From assembly GCF_028464145.1 (NCBI RefSeq), contig NZ_JAQPCG010000011.1, positions 1 to 64,000 of the forward strand: a stretch of 64,000 nt of DNA. The letters run 5' to 3'. The position numbers were made by a program, and so were the translations under genes. Numbering within the stretch: the first letter of the stretch is position 1; each line of letters begins with the position of its first letter. Below, in pieces: positions 1-8,216 of this stretch. Below the pieces are notes generated by a model. It did not search any database and was not told where the DNA came from. It worked only from the letters and a program-made list of their open reading frames with translations. The stretch comes from Maribacter sp. PR1 (GTDB lineage Bacteria > Bacteroidota > Bacteroidia > Flavobacteriales > Flavobacteriaceae).

Positions 1-75
1 CAAAACAACGTGGGTGATTCAAGAAATTGGAATCACATCTTTATAGCAAGTGGCCGAGTTTATTATAATTTATAA
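1..75 (+). CDS. C-terminal end of a gene cut by the window edge, possibly an outer-membrane protein
   Basis: An open frame enters from the left edge and ends at a TAA at 73-75, giving 24 residues that finish in SGRVYYNL. The alternating aromatic/polar ending resembles the last beta-strand of an outer-membrane barrel such as a TonB-dependent receptor, but the piece is too short to prove this. It could be a chance frame. Downstream bases 76-246 hold no gene. Confidence 0.35.
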   Translation, partial: QNNVGDSRNWNHIFIASGRVYYNL

Positions 76-189
76 TCATACAGATGCTGGTGAACCCTAA
101 TAAAAAAAGTGTATCACAAATAGGATGCGGAGCAAGTTATATTAAAAAAAAGGTGGTTTAAGGCAAAAGGAAAATATTAATTAACTTTA

Positions 190-246
190 GAGAACTGGAC
201 TAGGGCTTTTCATAGGACACGTTGTTGTAGCACGTTTTTGAATATT
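190..246 (-). repeat. Possible half copy of the gene-following stem-loop element
   Basis: Just after the stop of the LytTR gene (minus-strand reading) comes CTACAACAACGTGTCCTATG, followed by AAAAGCCC. It resembles the ACAACAAAACCTATAAAC end of the element described at 3850-4046 and the half copy near 3315-3340. The match is loose and it could be coincidence. Confidence 0.3.
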
Positions 247-945
247 TTATTTTATTAATCGATTTATGTTAAGCTTATACATTTTGCCTATTGGAATTTT
301 GTGATCCTTTATATGTATTCTATTACCTTCAATTAGTTCTATTTTATCAATTGAAATAATAAATGATTTATGCACTCTTATAAATTGACTTTCAGGTAGA
401 TTATGTGTAAAGGATGTTAATGTTTGGTGCGAAACAATTATTCTGTCAACCATATTAATTTTTACATAATTTCCATAAGCTTCTATAAATAGAATGTCTT
501 TCAACTTAATCTGATAGTATTTTTTATCTTCTTTTATAAAGATTTTAGCACCTTCGTTGGTTTCAGAATTTTGTATTGATATTGATTTATTAGCTAATGC
601 ATCGGAAACTTTACTAACAGATTTTACAAAACGACTAAAATTAAATGGCTTTAATAAATAATCGTCAATATTCAACTCATAACCTTCTAATGCAAATTCT
701 TCATAGGCTGTGGTAATAATAATCTTTGGCGGATTAGAAAGTGTCTTTAAAAATTCTAAACCAGAAAGTTTAGGCATATTAATATCTAAAAAGATAAGGT
801 CAATTGAATGTTTATTTAAATATTCAAGAGCTTCAAAAGCATTATAACAACTTTTTTGGAATGATAGGTAGGTCAAGTTACTCGCATAATCTTTAATATT
901 ATCATGCGAGGCTGTCTCATCGTCTACAATTATATATTTTATCAT
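247..945 (-). CDS. LytTR-family response regulator
   Basis: This is a 232-residue DNA-binding response regulator. An N-terminal receiver domain (about 1-120) has the acidic pocket D8-D9, the phosphoacceptor Asp54 in FLDINMPKLSG and the conserved Lys in LLKPF. A LytTR DNA-binding domain (about 130-230) carries the typical ILFIEAYGNYVKI segment. It is the second gene of a pair: its start overlaps the stop of the upstream histidine kinase by 4 bp (942-945), which implies translational coupling. Such pairs in Bacteroidota commonly respond to envelope or peptide signals. The target is unknown; the divergent serine hydrolase at 2126 is a plausible candidate. Confidence 0.93.
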   Translation of the reverse strand: MIKYIIVDDETASHDNIKDYASNLTYLSFQKSCYNAFEALEYLNKHSIDLIFLDINMPKLSGLEFLKTLSNPPKIIITTAYEEFALEGYELNIDDYLLKPFNFSRFVKSVSKVSDALANKSISIQNSETNEGAKIFIKEDKKYYQIKLKDILFIEAYGNYVKINMVDRIIVSHQTLTSFTHNLPESQFIRVHKSFIISIDKIELIEGNRIHIKDHKIPIGKMYKLNINRLIK

Positions 946-1895
946 TTCTTATATATTTCTAATGTTGTTGAATAGATGTTTTCTTCAATACTATTATGTA
1001 ATGTATGTGTATTTGGATATAATAAATTTAAGCGGTCTTTTAAGTTTTTGAGTCCAATACCTTTGTTTTCTAATGATTCATCAGTATCATAATTATTCTT
1101 GACTGCAAAACTTACCTTATTATCATCTTCTATAAGTTTTATATGAACAAATGCATTTTCAGTAGCTCTTTCAACACCATGCTTAAAAGCGTTTTCTAAT
1201 AAGATGATAAACAGTAAAGGGGCTATACTTGCATCTGAATTCTTAATCGTTTTTTCAAAATTAACATCAATATCTTTGTGGTATCTGGCCGTTTGCAAAT
1301 CAATAAAATTTATTAAATAGCTTACTTCGTCTTTTAGTTTTACACTTTCTTTACCACTATCATAAATGGTAAATCGCATTAAATCGGATAATTTTAAAAC
1401 ATAATCTTGAGCTGCATCAGCATCTTTCTTTATTAAGGAATATAAATTGTTTAATGTATTAAAGAAAAAATGTGGATTTATTTGATTTTTTAAAAGCATC
1501 AATTCTGCTTCCAATTTATCTTTTTTAAGTTTTTGAATACTTTTTCGGTATTCGTAGGTCCAATAGAAAATTAAGTATGCAATTTCAATTGCCAAAAGAA
1601 TTCTTACGCTATTCTTTAGGAAACCTCCATCTAAATCTGTGGTAACATCAATAGCAAATATTAAAAGAGGAATACTTATTCCTAAAACGAGATATTTTAA
1701 TCGAAGGTTAGACGTTCCAAATTTTATCTTTTCAGTTTGAAAGAGATAATACAAAAGGGTGTAAAAAATAACTAAGCCCAATGTGCTTGATAGTACTGTG
1801 AAAATTTCGCTTTGAGCGTTTCTTAAAATTAGCATTAATATAATGATGATTCCAGATAGAATTGCTGTGGCCTTATAAAGTTTTTTATGTGTCAT
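942..1895 (-). CDS. LytS/YehU-type membrane sensor histidine kinase
   Basis: The 317-residue protein has about four hydrophobic segments in residues 8-115, a short coiled-coil linker (about 115-135), then a His_kinase domain (PF06580 type). The phosphorylated His is H142 in QINPHFFFNTLNNL. A degenerate HATPase_c domain carries ENAFKHGV (N box) and GIGLKNLKDRL (G box). No large extracellular sensor domain is present, so sensing is probably within the membrane. It overlaps the LytTR regulator gene by 4 bp and is transcribed away from the serine hydrolase gene at 2126. Confidence 0.92.
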   Translation of the reverse strand: MTHKKLYKATAILSGIIIILMLILRNAQSEIFTVLSSTLGLVIFYTLLYYLFQTEKIKFGTSNLRLKYLVLGISIPLLIFAIDVTTDLDGGFLKNSVRILLAIEIAYLIFYWTYEYRKSIQKLKKDKLEAELMLLKNQINPHFFFNTLNNLYSLIKKDADAAQDYVLKLSDLMRFTIYDSGKESVKLKDEVSYLINFIDLQTARYHKDIDVNFEKTIKNSDASIAPLLFIILLENAFKHGVERATENAFVHIKLIEDDNKVSFAVKNNYDTDESLENKGIGLKNLKDRLNLLYPNTHTLHNSIEENIYSTTLEIYKK

Positions 1896-2125
1896 GATTT
1901 TAATTTATTTATGATTTTGACACAAATCTATATTGCATATTCAAGGTTGCAATTTTTATTTTATGAACGTCTCTCTTCATATTCCAGACGTATCAAATTT
2001 AATGATAAAGGTACTTTAAATATTATAATGAGTTGATTACCATTTGACACGTTAGCTTCATCAAAATAGTTCTAAATAACGAATATTCAGCTCTAGGTTT
2101 GCATCGAATTTAAAACTAAATACAT

Positions 2126-3214
2126 ATGAAAACTTTAATTACAATTATTACAATCGCATTATCAACCTTATTTGTAAATGCTCAAACGAGTTCTGAGAAG
2201 GAACTATTAAAAACTTTAAATGAAACTACACCAAAGGCATTGCAAGACAATAAAGTACCTGGATTGGCATTGGCTATTATTAAAGATGGTCAAGTGATTA
2301 TTAAAAAGGGATATGGATTTTCTGATGTAAAAAAAAATGAGATTGTTAATAGTAAAACAGGCTTTAATATTGGATCTATATCAAAAATGTTTACCGCTTG
2401 GGGAATTATGAAATTGGTAGAAGAAGGAAAACTTAATTTAGATATTCCTGTTTCAAAATATATTTTGAATTGGAAATTACCATCTAGTGAATTTGATTCA
2501 GATAAAGTAACCATAAGGAACCTATTGCAACATACTGCAGGTTTGTCTGTTCATGGTTACAGCGGTTATGAAACTAAAGATGAATTAACTTCAATTGGTG
2601 AGTCGTTATCCGGAACTACTAATTCAGATGAGGCTGTAGAACTCGTTATGGAACCTGAAAGCAAATGGAAATATTCAGGTGGTGGTTATTCTATATTACA
2701 ATTAGTTATTGAAAACGTTAGTGGCAAATCATTTGCGGATTACATGAAAGAAAATATTTTTAAGCCTTTGAGAATGAAACAGACAAGTTTTAATATTAGT
2801 AAAAAGGTTTTAAAAAAATCTGCAAAGGCATATGATGAAGATGCAAAGGAAATTCCATTACGCCTTTTCAATGCGCAAGCAGCAGCTGGTTTACATACAA
2901 CACTTAATGATCTTATTCTTTTTGCAAAAGCATCATTTTCAAAAAATCCTGTTTTGTCAGAAGAAAGCATTGCTCTTTTAATAGAACCTACCGAACTATC
3001 AAAAGGGAATTACGGAATGGGTTATATGATTATGAATCGTTTTGGGGATTTCACATTATCTGGTCATGGTGGTTCTAATGAAGGATGGCAATCTGGTTTT
3101 ATGCTCGATTTTGAATCGAAATCTGGTATTATTGTACTTACCAATGGCTCTAATGGAAGGAATGTCTTATTTGGAAGTATGAAAGATTGGGCCAAGTGGC
3201 ATGGAAGCAACTAA
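2126..3214 (+). CDS. Secreted serine hydrolase, class C beta-lactamase family
   Basis: The 362-residue protein has a signal peptide cleaved near FVNAQ (about residue 20). The beta-lactamase/transpeptidase-like fold shows the SxxK motif S84-I-S-K87, a tyrosine motif YSGGGYS and a C-terminal SGHGG in place of the KTG box. Family members include D-aminopeptidases, esterases and penicillin-binding proteins, so beta-lactam resistance should not be assumed. The gene is divergent from the two-component pair (230-bp spacer) and ends in a strong terminator hairpin at 3234-3272. The substrate is unknown. Confidence 0.88.
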   Translation: MKTLITIITIALSTLFVNAQTSSEKELLKTLNETTPKALQDNKVPGLALAIIKDGQVIIKKGYGFSDVKKNEIVNSKTGFNIGSISKMFTAWGIMKLVEEGKLNLDIPVSKYILNWKLPSSEFDSDKVTIRNLLQHTAGLSVHGYSGYETKDELTSIGESLSGTTNSDEAVELVMEPESKWKYSGGGYSILQLVIENVSGKSFADYMKENIFKPLRMKQTSFNISKKVLKKSAKAYDEDAKEIPLRLFNAQAAAGLHTTLNDLILFAKASFSKNPVLSEESIALLIEPTELSKGNYGMGYMIMNRFGDFTLSGHGGSNEGWQSGFMLDFESKSGIIVLTNGSNGRNVLFGSMKDWAKWHGSN

Positions 3215-3233
3215 TTATATTTTCTCTTATTTT

Positions 3234-3272
3234 AACAGTGAATGTCCATAAGTTGAACATTCACTGTTTTTG
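3234..3272 (+). terminator. Intrinsic terminator of the serine hydrolase gene
   Basis: AACAGTGAATGT pairs with ACATTCACTGTT around an 11-base loop, followed by T-rich sequence. It sits 20 bp after the stop codon and may work in both directions, because the gene at 3360 converges on it. Confidence 0.85.
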
Positions 3273-3314
3273 TACATAATGTTTAAAATTATGTAGCCTT
3301 TATTCAGGACGGGT

Positions 3315-3340
3315 CATGTTTATAGGTTTTGTTGTGCGTT
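3315..3340 (-). repeat. Half copy of a gene-following stem-loop element
   Basis: TGTTTATAGGTTTTGTTGT (3317-3335) is an exact 19-base match to 4028-4046, the right arm of the complete element. Here it directly follows the stop of the gene at 3360-3800 (minus strand). The second arm is not seen on the left side. Confidence 0.6.
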
Positions 3341-3359
3341 CGCTTTTTTCCGTATAATT

Positions 3360-3800
3360 CTATTTATCAACTATTTGTGACGATTGCCTAGCAGTCAATT
3401 GCCAACCTTTTTCGGATTTAATCCATACATTTGTAAATCTCCTCGGTATCCATTCTTTTTTGTTGGTGTTCATGCTTGCTGGTTGTTGTAATTCCTTGCC
3501 CATTACAATTGCAATATCTTGATTGAATGTTATTTTTTCAATAATTCTTTCAACACTTGGGAATACATGTCCACTTTTCATGATTGCAACAATTTCTTTC
3601 GGAGTCACAATTTTTCCATTCGGATTGTTTACCACATATTCTTTCGACCAGATTTTTAATAATGAAGTTGTATCTCCCTTATCAAGTAATTCCGTCCAAT
3701 GCTTTTCTAATCTTCTGATTTCTATTTCATCTGTAGATTGGCCACTTGCTAGTGTGGTTATGAAAAGGAAACCAATTAAAGTGAGTTTTAATGTTCTCAT
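3360..3800 (-). CDS. Secreted SnoaL-like/DUF4440 protein (NTF2-like fold)
   Basis: The 146-residue protein begins with a signal peptide (MRTLKLTLIGFLFITTLASG). The remainder matches the cone-shaped NTF2-like fold: an N-terminal helix with EIEIRRLEKHWTELLDKGDT, then KEYVVNNPNGKIVTPKEIV, and a C-terminal beta-sheet ending RFTNVWIKSEKGWQLTARQSS, the usual DUF4440 ending. Members are often small-molecule binders or enzymes of unclear function. The gene lies alone in an accessory stretch and is followed by a half copy of the repeated element (3315-3340), so it may have arrived as a cassette. Confidence 0.8.
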   Translation of the reverse strand: MRTLKLTLIGFLFITTLASGQSTDEIEIRRLEKHWTELLDKGDTTSLLKIWSKEYVVNNPNGKIVTPKEIVAIMKSGHVFPSVERIIEKITFNQDIAIVMGKELQQPASMNTNKKEWIPRRFTNVWIKSEKGWQLTARQSSQIVDK

Positions 3801-3849
3801 AATTCATATATTGAGGTTAAATTATAATTATTGTGAAGTATTTTTTAAG

Positions 3850-4046
3850 TGACGCACAACGGTTTAGCTATGAACAGTGCGGGAGCAAACTAGCATTTGC
3901 TTTCCGCCACGCACCTAGCGAAATCTTTTGGTTTTGATTTTTCTTTTTTCTGTCCAAAGCGAAATCCCAAAGATTTCGCGACTTCATAAAAATACGCAAA
4001 CCATTCGTTTAAGCCCAAAGACCGTATTGTTTATAGGTTTTGTTGT
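3850..4046 (-). repeat. Repeated stem-loop element with imperfect inverted ends (attC-like or MITE-like)
   Basis: The left arm 3856-3882 (ACAACGGTTTAGCTATGAAC...) and the reverse complement of the right arm 4021-4046 (ACAACAAAACCTATAAACAA...) align as imperfect inverted repeats about 27 bases long. Between them lie two GCGAAATC motifs (3918-3925 and 3959-3966), the second pairing with GATTTCGC at 3972-3979. The element fills the gap between two minus-strand genes and follows the stop of the gene at 4056. Half copies lie at 3315-3340 and possibly 190-246. No integrase or transposase is in the window. Confidence 0.55.
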
Positions 4047-4055
4047 AAAATGTTT

Positions 4056-4565
4056 TTACTCCGATGTTGAGATATATCGATTATATACAATCTCCCAAAT
4101 TTTCTTCTCGTCGTTAAAAACAAAGCGAATGTCTGGTTGATATCCATTCGTACCACCACAACTTAGATTAAACTTTGCTTTCTTTAATTTTATACCACGA
4201 GAGAAGAATATTCCTCTTTTTGCGGTTACGTTTACTATACCAAAATTTATGTCAATTGTATCTTTGGCAATAGATTTATGTAGAACTCTATATACGTTGA
4301 TTGTTTTTTTCTTTCTAATTGATAAATCAATCAATTCTTTGTTTGTAAGAAATTTGTACCTGTCGGATACATCTAAGTCCTTTATTCGCTTTCCGTATTC
4401 ATTTAGTTCCACGTAATTCCATCCGCCCGCTAATATCAAATCAACCCGGCTGTTCAACGCCCGAGTATATAAACCTTCCAAATCAGCAGGCTGAATAGAT
4501 TCATTTTGTCCGTTTATGGATGAATTGGCTAAAATTAGAAACAGGAGAAAATTGAATAGTTTCAT
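4056..4565 (-). CDS. Secreted protein of unknown function
   Basis: The 169-residue product has an N-terminal signal peptide (MKLFNFLLFLILANSSINGQ) and no family I recognise. The mature part is a mix of short beta-strands with several Lys/Arg patches, including KKTINVYRVLHKSIAKDTIDI and a single Cys in NLSCGGTNGYQ. It sits between repeated stem-loop elements, with AT-rich sequence unlike the SUF and heme regions, and its neighbours are unrelated small genes. This suggests recent acquisition. Confidence 0.65.
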   Translation of the reverse strand: MKLFNFLLFLILANSSINGQNESIQPADLEGLYTRALNSRVDLILAGGWNYVELNEYGKRIKDLDVSDRYKFLTNKELIDLSIRKKKTINVYRVLHKSIAKDTIDINFGIVNVTAKRGIFFSRGIKLKKAKFNLSCGGTNGYQPDIRFVFNDEKKIWEIVYNRYISTSE

Positions 4566-4666
4566 TTAACTGGATTTAGAACTCAAAAATAGACCTACTG
4601 AATATTGTAGAAAAACTGCAATGAGTAAACTGTTCCTTTCGATGAGTAAGGTATATTTTAAATTTT

Positions 4667-5098
4667 TTACAACAACGACTTAAAAAAATCACCATAAATC
4701 GCCCAAATGGAATACGCAATTAAAAGAATAATAACGCCTCTTACAGTGAACCAAATTTCTTTTGAAATAGTGGAATTAATAATTCTTTCTATGCTCATTT
4801 TTAAAAGGGGAAAATAGTACCAGCTTCTTGAGAGACCGAAAGAATGATAAATCAAATCCCGTCTATTTTTGTCTTTCAATCCATTCGCATATTTCTTAAT
4901 TCCAATAACATCTGCTTTGCGGCCTTCTACGTTTAAAGAGTATTTGTTTTGTCCCACTTTCTCCGCTAATCCGCACGCAATTATTGTGTTCATCGAAAGT
5001 TGTTGTTTAATATGCCATTGTCTTTCACGCGGAAAACTAGGTTTAGTAAATGACAATTCAGATTTCTTCAATTCCTCAAATAATTCGGATACTGTCAT
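4667..5098 (-). CDS. Small tail-anchored membrane protein of unknown function
   Basis: The 143-residue protein has a basic soluble N-terminal part (about 1-105) whose start, TVSELFEELKKSE, and the later NTIIACGLAEKVGQNKYSLNVEGRKADVI look like a winged-helix or wing-hairpin arrangement. One strong membrane segment near the C-terminus (about 117-136, FTVRGVIILLIAYSIWAIYG) would make it tail-anchored with the soluble part in the cytoplasm. No family is recognised. The last codons TCG TTG TTG TAA run into a sequence resembling the ends of the repeated elements. Confidence 0.6.
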   Translation of the reverse strand: MTVSELFEELKKSELSFTKPSFPRERQWHIKQQLSMNTIIACGLAEKVGQNKYSLNVEGRKADVIGIKKYANGLKDKNRRDLIYHSFGLSRSWYYFPLLKMSIERIINSTISKEIWFTVRGVIILLIAYSIWAIYGDFFKSLL

Positions 5099-5127
5099 TT
5101 TTTTTCAAATATTTTACAACAATTGTA

Positions 5128-5149
5128 TATAGATCATTAATGATCTATA
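5128..5149. repeat. Perfect 22-bp palindrome between brnQ and a small membrane-protein gene
   Basis: TATAGATCATTAATGATCTA plus TA reads identically on both strands and lies 27 bp downstream of the brnQ stop. It has no T-run for an intrinsic terminator on the minus strand. It could be a transcript-end hairpin or a dimeric protein site for the gene at 4667-5098. Confidence 0.5.
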
Positions 5150-5175
5150 CTTCTTTATATGTGGAACTAAGATAC

Positions 5176-6486
5176 TTATTCCGTCTTATTTCTTTTTTGA
5201 ACCTTAAAATAAAGAATACCATTCCCAACAACAAAGACCACCAAAGCCGGCAACACCCACCCTAAACTATACTGTTGTAGAGATATACATTCGAGTATTC
5301 CCCGATTGGGGGCTAGGGGGCTTCCAATAGTTCCCAGAAAATCCGGGATACTAAAAACAATGGTCGTCCACACGACCGCTTTAAAAACTGTTGGGGAAGC
5401 GTAATTTTCCGGGACTATGTTCAGCAATATCAAAACAATCGTAATGGGGTAAATGATCATCAAAGCCGGTAAGGCTACGGCAATAATATAGTCCACATTA
5501 AACTGCCCCATAACAACCCCTAGAACACAGCCCAGGACAGCCGTGATGGTATACGCTTTTTGGGAATCTTGAAATCGTGATCGTATAAAATCGGAGGTTC
5601 CCGTAACAACCCCTACAGCGGTGGTGAAACAGGCCAGAGCCACCAAAATACTCAACAATAAGTTGCCATAATTACCCAATGCTTCGGTGGCCAGTCCGGA
5701 GAGGAGTTCCGTTCTGGAAATGTCCAGTTCAAAAAGGGAATGGGACAAGGCTCCCGAAAGAATGAGCCCCATATAGATCATAAAGAGGGCCAACCCGGCA
5801 AGCCATCCCGCTTTTCGAATCAAGGTCTTCTTTTCTGCATAAGTTTTTTTCTTATGGGTTATGTTTATGGAGACTATAATTACGCCACCTACAACAACGG
5901 CCCCAATGGCATCAAAAGTTTGGTAGCCCTCCAAAATTCCATTCGTAAGGGGGTTTTCCAAAGTGCTGTGCGCAAAATTATAATCCAGCGAAAAGGTAAT
6001 GACTCCTATGATACCTATTAAAATGAGAAATATGGCCGGGGTCAACAGTTTGCCAATGAGATCCAAAATTTTAGATCGGTTCATTACAAATAGGAACACC
6101 AAGGCAAAATATAGGATGCTGGTTAGCCAGGGCGAACTATCAAAAAAAGGGGCAATGGCCATTTCATGGGTTACGGAGGCCGTTCTGGGCGAGGGTAAGC
6201 CTATGGCGATAGCATAAATGATTAGCGAGTAGGTCAGGGAAAAACTGGACGAGACCTTTTTGCCGAAATCGAAAATAGTTCCCTGTAATTTGGCATGTGC
6301 CAGTATTCCAAGTATAGGAATTAAGACGGCCGAGGTACAAAACCCCAAAGTAACCAACCACCAAAGTTCTCCCGATTTAAAACCGAGCTGGGGTGGTAAA
6401 ATGAGGTTGCCGGCTCCAAAAAAAAGGGAGAACAGTGCAAAGGCGGTTACCAAGATTTCCCGGGTACTTTTTCCATTCCATACCAT
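5176..6486 (-). CDS. brnQ: Branched-chain amino acid:cation symporter (LIVCS family)
   Basis: The product imports leucine, isoleucine and valine with Na+ or H+. It has about 12 membrane helices and the family signature near the N-terminus, REILVTAFALFSLFFGAGNLILPP. A longer frame runs to 6561, but its extra 25 residues do not belong to the family; I chose the ATG at 6484-6486 (MVWNGKSTREILV), giving 436 residues, the usual length. It is a single-gene unit at the boundary between the accessory left end and the denser chromosome to the right. No regulatory site was recognised. Confidence 0.92.
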   Translation of the reverse strand: MVWNGKSTREILVTAFALFSLFFGAGNLILPPQLGFKSGELWWLVTLGFCTSAVLIPILGILAHAKLQGTIFDFGKKVSSSFSLTYSLIIYAIAIGLPSPRTASVTHEMAIAPFFDSSPWLTSILYFALVFLFVMNRSKILDLIGKLLTPAIFLILIGIIGVITFSLDYNFAHSTLENPLTNGILEGYQTFDAIGAVVVGGVIIVSINITHKKKTYAEKKTLIRKAGWLAGLALFMIYMGLILSGALSHSLFELDISRTELLSGLATEALGNYGNLLLSILVALACFTTAVGVVTGTSDFIRSRFQDSQKAYTITAVLGCVLGVVMGQFNVDYIIAVALPALMIIYPITIVLILLNIVPENYASPTVFKAVVWTTIVFSIPDFLGTIGSPLAPNRGILECISLQQYSLGWVLPALVVFVVGNGILYFKVQKRNKTE

Positions 6487-6733
6487 TTTGGGAAGATAAA
6501 TTAAAAAGATGGAATACGTATTTAAAAAATAAGACCTATAAAAATTTAAGGTTGACCACAACTTTAGGGCACATCACAACAAATTATGGCTCAGATGATT
6601 AAAATAATATACTTTAACAATAATTATTGAAAACAACCCGTTCTCTTAAGCAACATTGAAAATCAAATTAACAATTACAGCATTTAATCCGATTCCCAAA
6701 TCGAACCAAATGTGAACCTAAAAATCCTACGGC

Positions 6734-6949
6734 ATGAAAAAACTTTTCTGCAATATTTTTGGCCATCATTACTCAGTCTCCAAAAAAGTAACTTCCCATA
6801 TCAAGGAATACAAATGTATTCACTGTAGCAAAGAAGTCACAACCGACGTTAGTGGTAATTTATCCATTTTGACTCCTGAACTACAGGATATCAACAGAAC
6901 TTTGGAACGTATTTACCAAAACAGGCATCCTGAGCATCAGGTAGCTTAA
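6734..6949 (+). CDS. Small zinc-finger-like protein, DUF1660-like
   Basis: This 71-residue protein begins MKKLFCNIFGHHYSV and continues with a CIHC knuckle at about residues 28-31. The Cys6, GHH and CxxC arrangement suggests a single zinc site and resembles the DUF1660 family, which is known in phages and chromosomes. The C-terminal half (LTPELQDINRTLERIYQNRH) is a probable amphipathic helix. No phage genes lie nearby. The function is unknown. Confidence 0.65.
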   Translation: MKKLFCNIFGHHYSVSKKVTSHIKEYKCIHCSKEVTTDVSGNLSILTPELQDINRTLERIYQNRHPEHQVA

Positions 6950-7105
6950 AACTGGCCCAATAAAATACTTTTTTAGATTAGAAGGATTACCCATCTGAAA
7001 TATTCAACGTATTCCTGGAAATTAAGTAAGCCTCTTTCTTCTTACCTGTCGTATGCCCCACAACGGATAAGGAAAGAATCGCCCTTTATTTTCAGGTTTT
7101 TTTGT

Positions 7106-8155
7106 TTACGAATCCTGAAACGAATTCCAGCCCTGTGCCGTTAAGGGAATTAAAGATTCTGCTCGGGTCACCAAATTAGCACCATTCGACTTATTGGTAA
7201 TATGACCGATGACGGTCAGGCTTGGATTACCTTTAATTTTTGGAAAATCAGATTGATCAATAGTAAATAACAATTCATAATCCTCACCACCACTGAGTGC
7301 AATCATGGTGCTATCCATTTTAAACTCTTCACAACTGGAAATCACGGTAGGATCCAACGGAATCTTATTTTCATACAAGGCACAGCCTACCTCGCTATTT
7401 TTGCATAGATGTAATATTTCCGAAGAAAGTCCATCACTGATATCTATCATAGAGGTGGGTAACACTTCCAACTTTCCGAGTAACTCTACAATATCCTTTC
7501 TAGCTTCTGGCTTTAACTGGCGCTCTACGATATAGCTATAGGGCTCTAAGTCTGGTTGATTATTAGGGTTTACCTTAAAAACTTCTTTTTCCCTTTCCAA
7601 AACTTGAAGTCCCATATAAGCGCCACCAAGGTCCCCGGTCACGACCAATAAATCATTTTCTTTGGCACCAGAACGATAGGTAATTTTATTTTCTTCGATC
7701 TCACCAAGAGCGGTGACACTAATTAACATTCCGGTTTTTGACGAAGTGGTGTCACCACCAATCATGTCAACACCGTATGTTTTGCATGCCAATTGGATTC
7801 CTGCATATAATTCTTCCAAGGCTTCTAAAGGAAACCTATTGGAAATGGCAATGGAAACGGTTACCTGGGTCGCCTTTGCATTCATGGCATATATGTCGGA
7901 AAGGTTGACCATAACTGCTTTGTAGCCCAAATGCTTTAATGGCATATAGCTGAGGTCAAAATGTACGCTCTCTACCAACAAATCGGTGGAAAGCACCATT
8001 TTTTTGTTTTTAAAATCCAGTACTGCCGCGTCATCACCTACCCCTTTAACTGTGGATTTGTTTTGTATGGTAAATTGCTGGGTCAGATGGTCAATAAGGC
8101 CAAACTCGCCCATTTTTTCTAAAGATGTTCTTTCTTTGTTCTTGTCTTCTAGCAT
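7106..8155 (-). CDS. thiL: Thiamine-monophosphate kinase
   Basis: ThiL phosphorylates thiamine monophosphate to the active cofactor thiamine diphosphate using ATP. The 349-residue protein has the AIRS/PurM-type fold: VKGVGDDAAVLDF near the N-terminus (Mg-ATP Asp pair), DIYAMNAKATQVTVSIAI, MIGGDTTSSKTGMLISVTALG and the C-terminal MIDISDGLSSEILHLC and ALSGGEDYELLFTI motifs. Length is normal for the family. On the minus strand a perfect -7 box TACTTTTG (8160-8167) sits immediately upstream of the ATG, so the transcript may have almost no leader. Confidence 0.95.
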   Translation of the reverse strand: MLEDKNKERTSLEKMGEFGLIDHLTQQFTIQNKSTVKGVGDDAAVLDFKNKKMVLSTDLLVESVHFDLSYMPLKHLGYKAVMVNLSDIYAMNAKATQVTVSIAISNRFPLEALEELYAGIQLACKTYGVDMIGGDTTSSKTGMLISVTALGEIEENKITYRSGAKENDLLVVTGDLGGAYMGLQVLEREKEVFKVNPNNQPDLEPYSYIVERQLKPEARKDIVELLGKLEVLPTSMIDISDGLSSEILHLCKNSEVGCALYENKIPLDPTVISSCEEFKMDSTMIALSGGEDYELLFTIDQSDFPKIKGNPSLTVIGHITNKSNGANLVTRAESLIPLTAQGWNSFQDS

Positions 8156-8159
8156 TTTG

Positions 8160-8167
8160 CAAAAGTA
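8160..8167 (-). promoter_or_regulatory. Probable -7 box of the thiL promoter
   Basis: On the minus strand the sequence reads TACTTTTG, matching the flavobacterial -7 consensus TAnnTTTG. It ends 5 bases before the thiL start codon, implying a leaderless or very short-leader mRNA. No clear -33 TTG was assigned. Confidence 0.5.
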
Positions 8168-8216
8168 AACAGGATATTTTATATCGTATCTTTACTCTTG
8201 GTATAATTTTCTCGGT

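Noticed and set aside
2126..3214. Beta-lactam resistance gene
   Set aside because: The fold and SxxK motif are shared by many esterases and peptidases; the usual KTG box is replaced by HGG and nothing links it to resistance.
6734..6949. Prophage remnant because of the DUF1660-like protein
   Set aside because: No phage structural, integrase or lysis genes are near, and such small proteins also occur as ordinary chromosomal genes.
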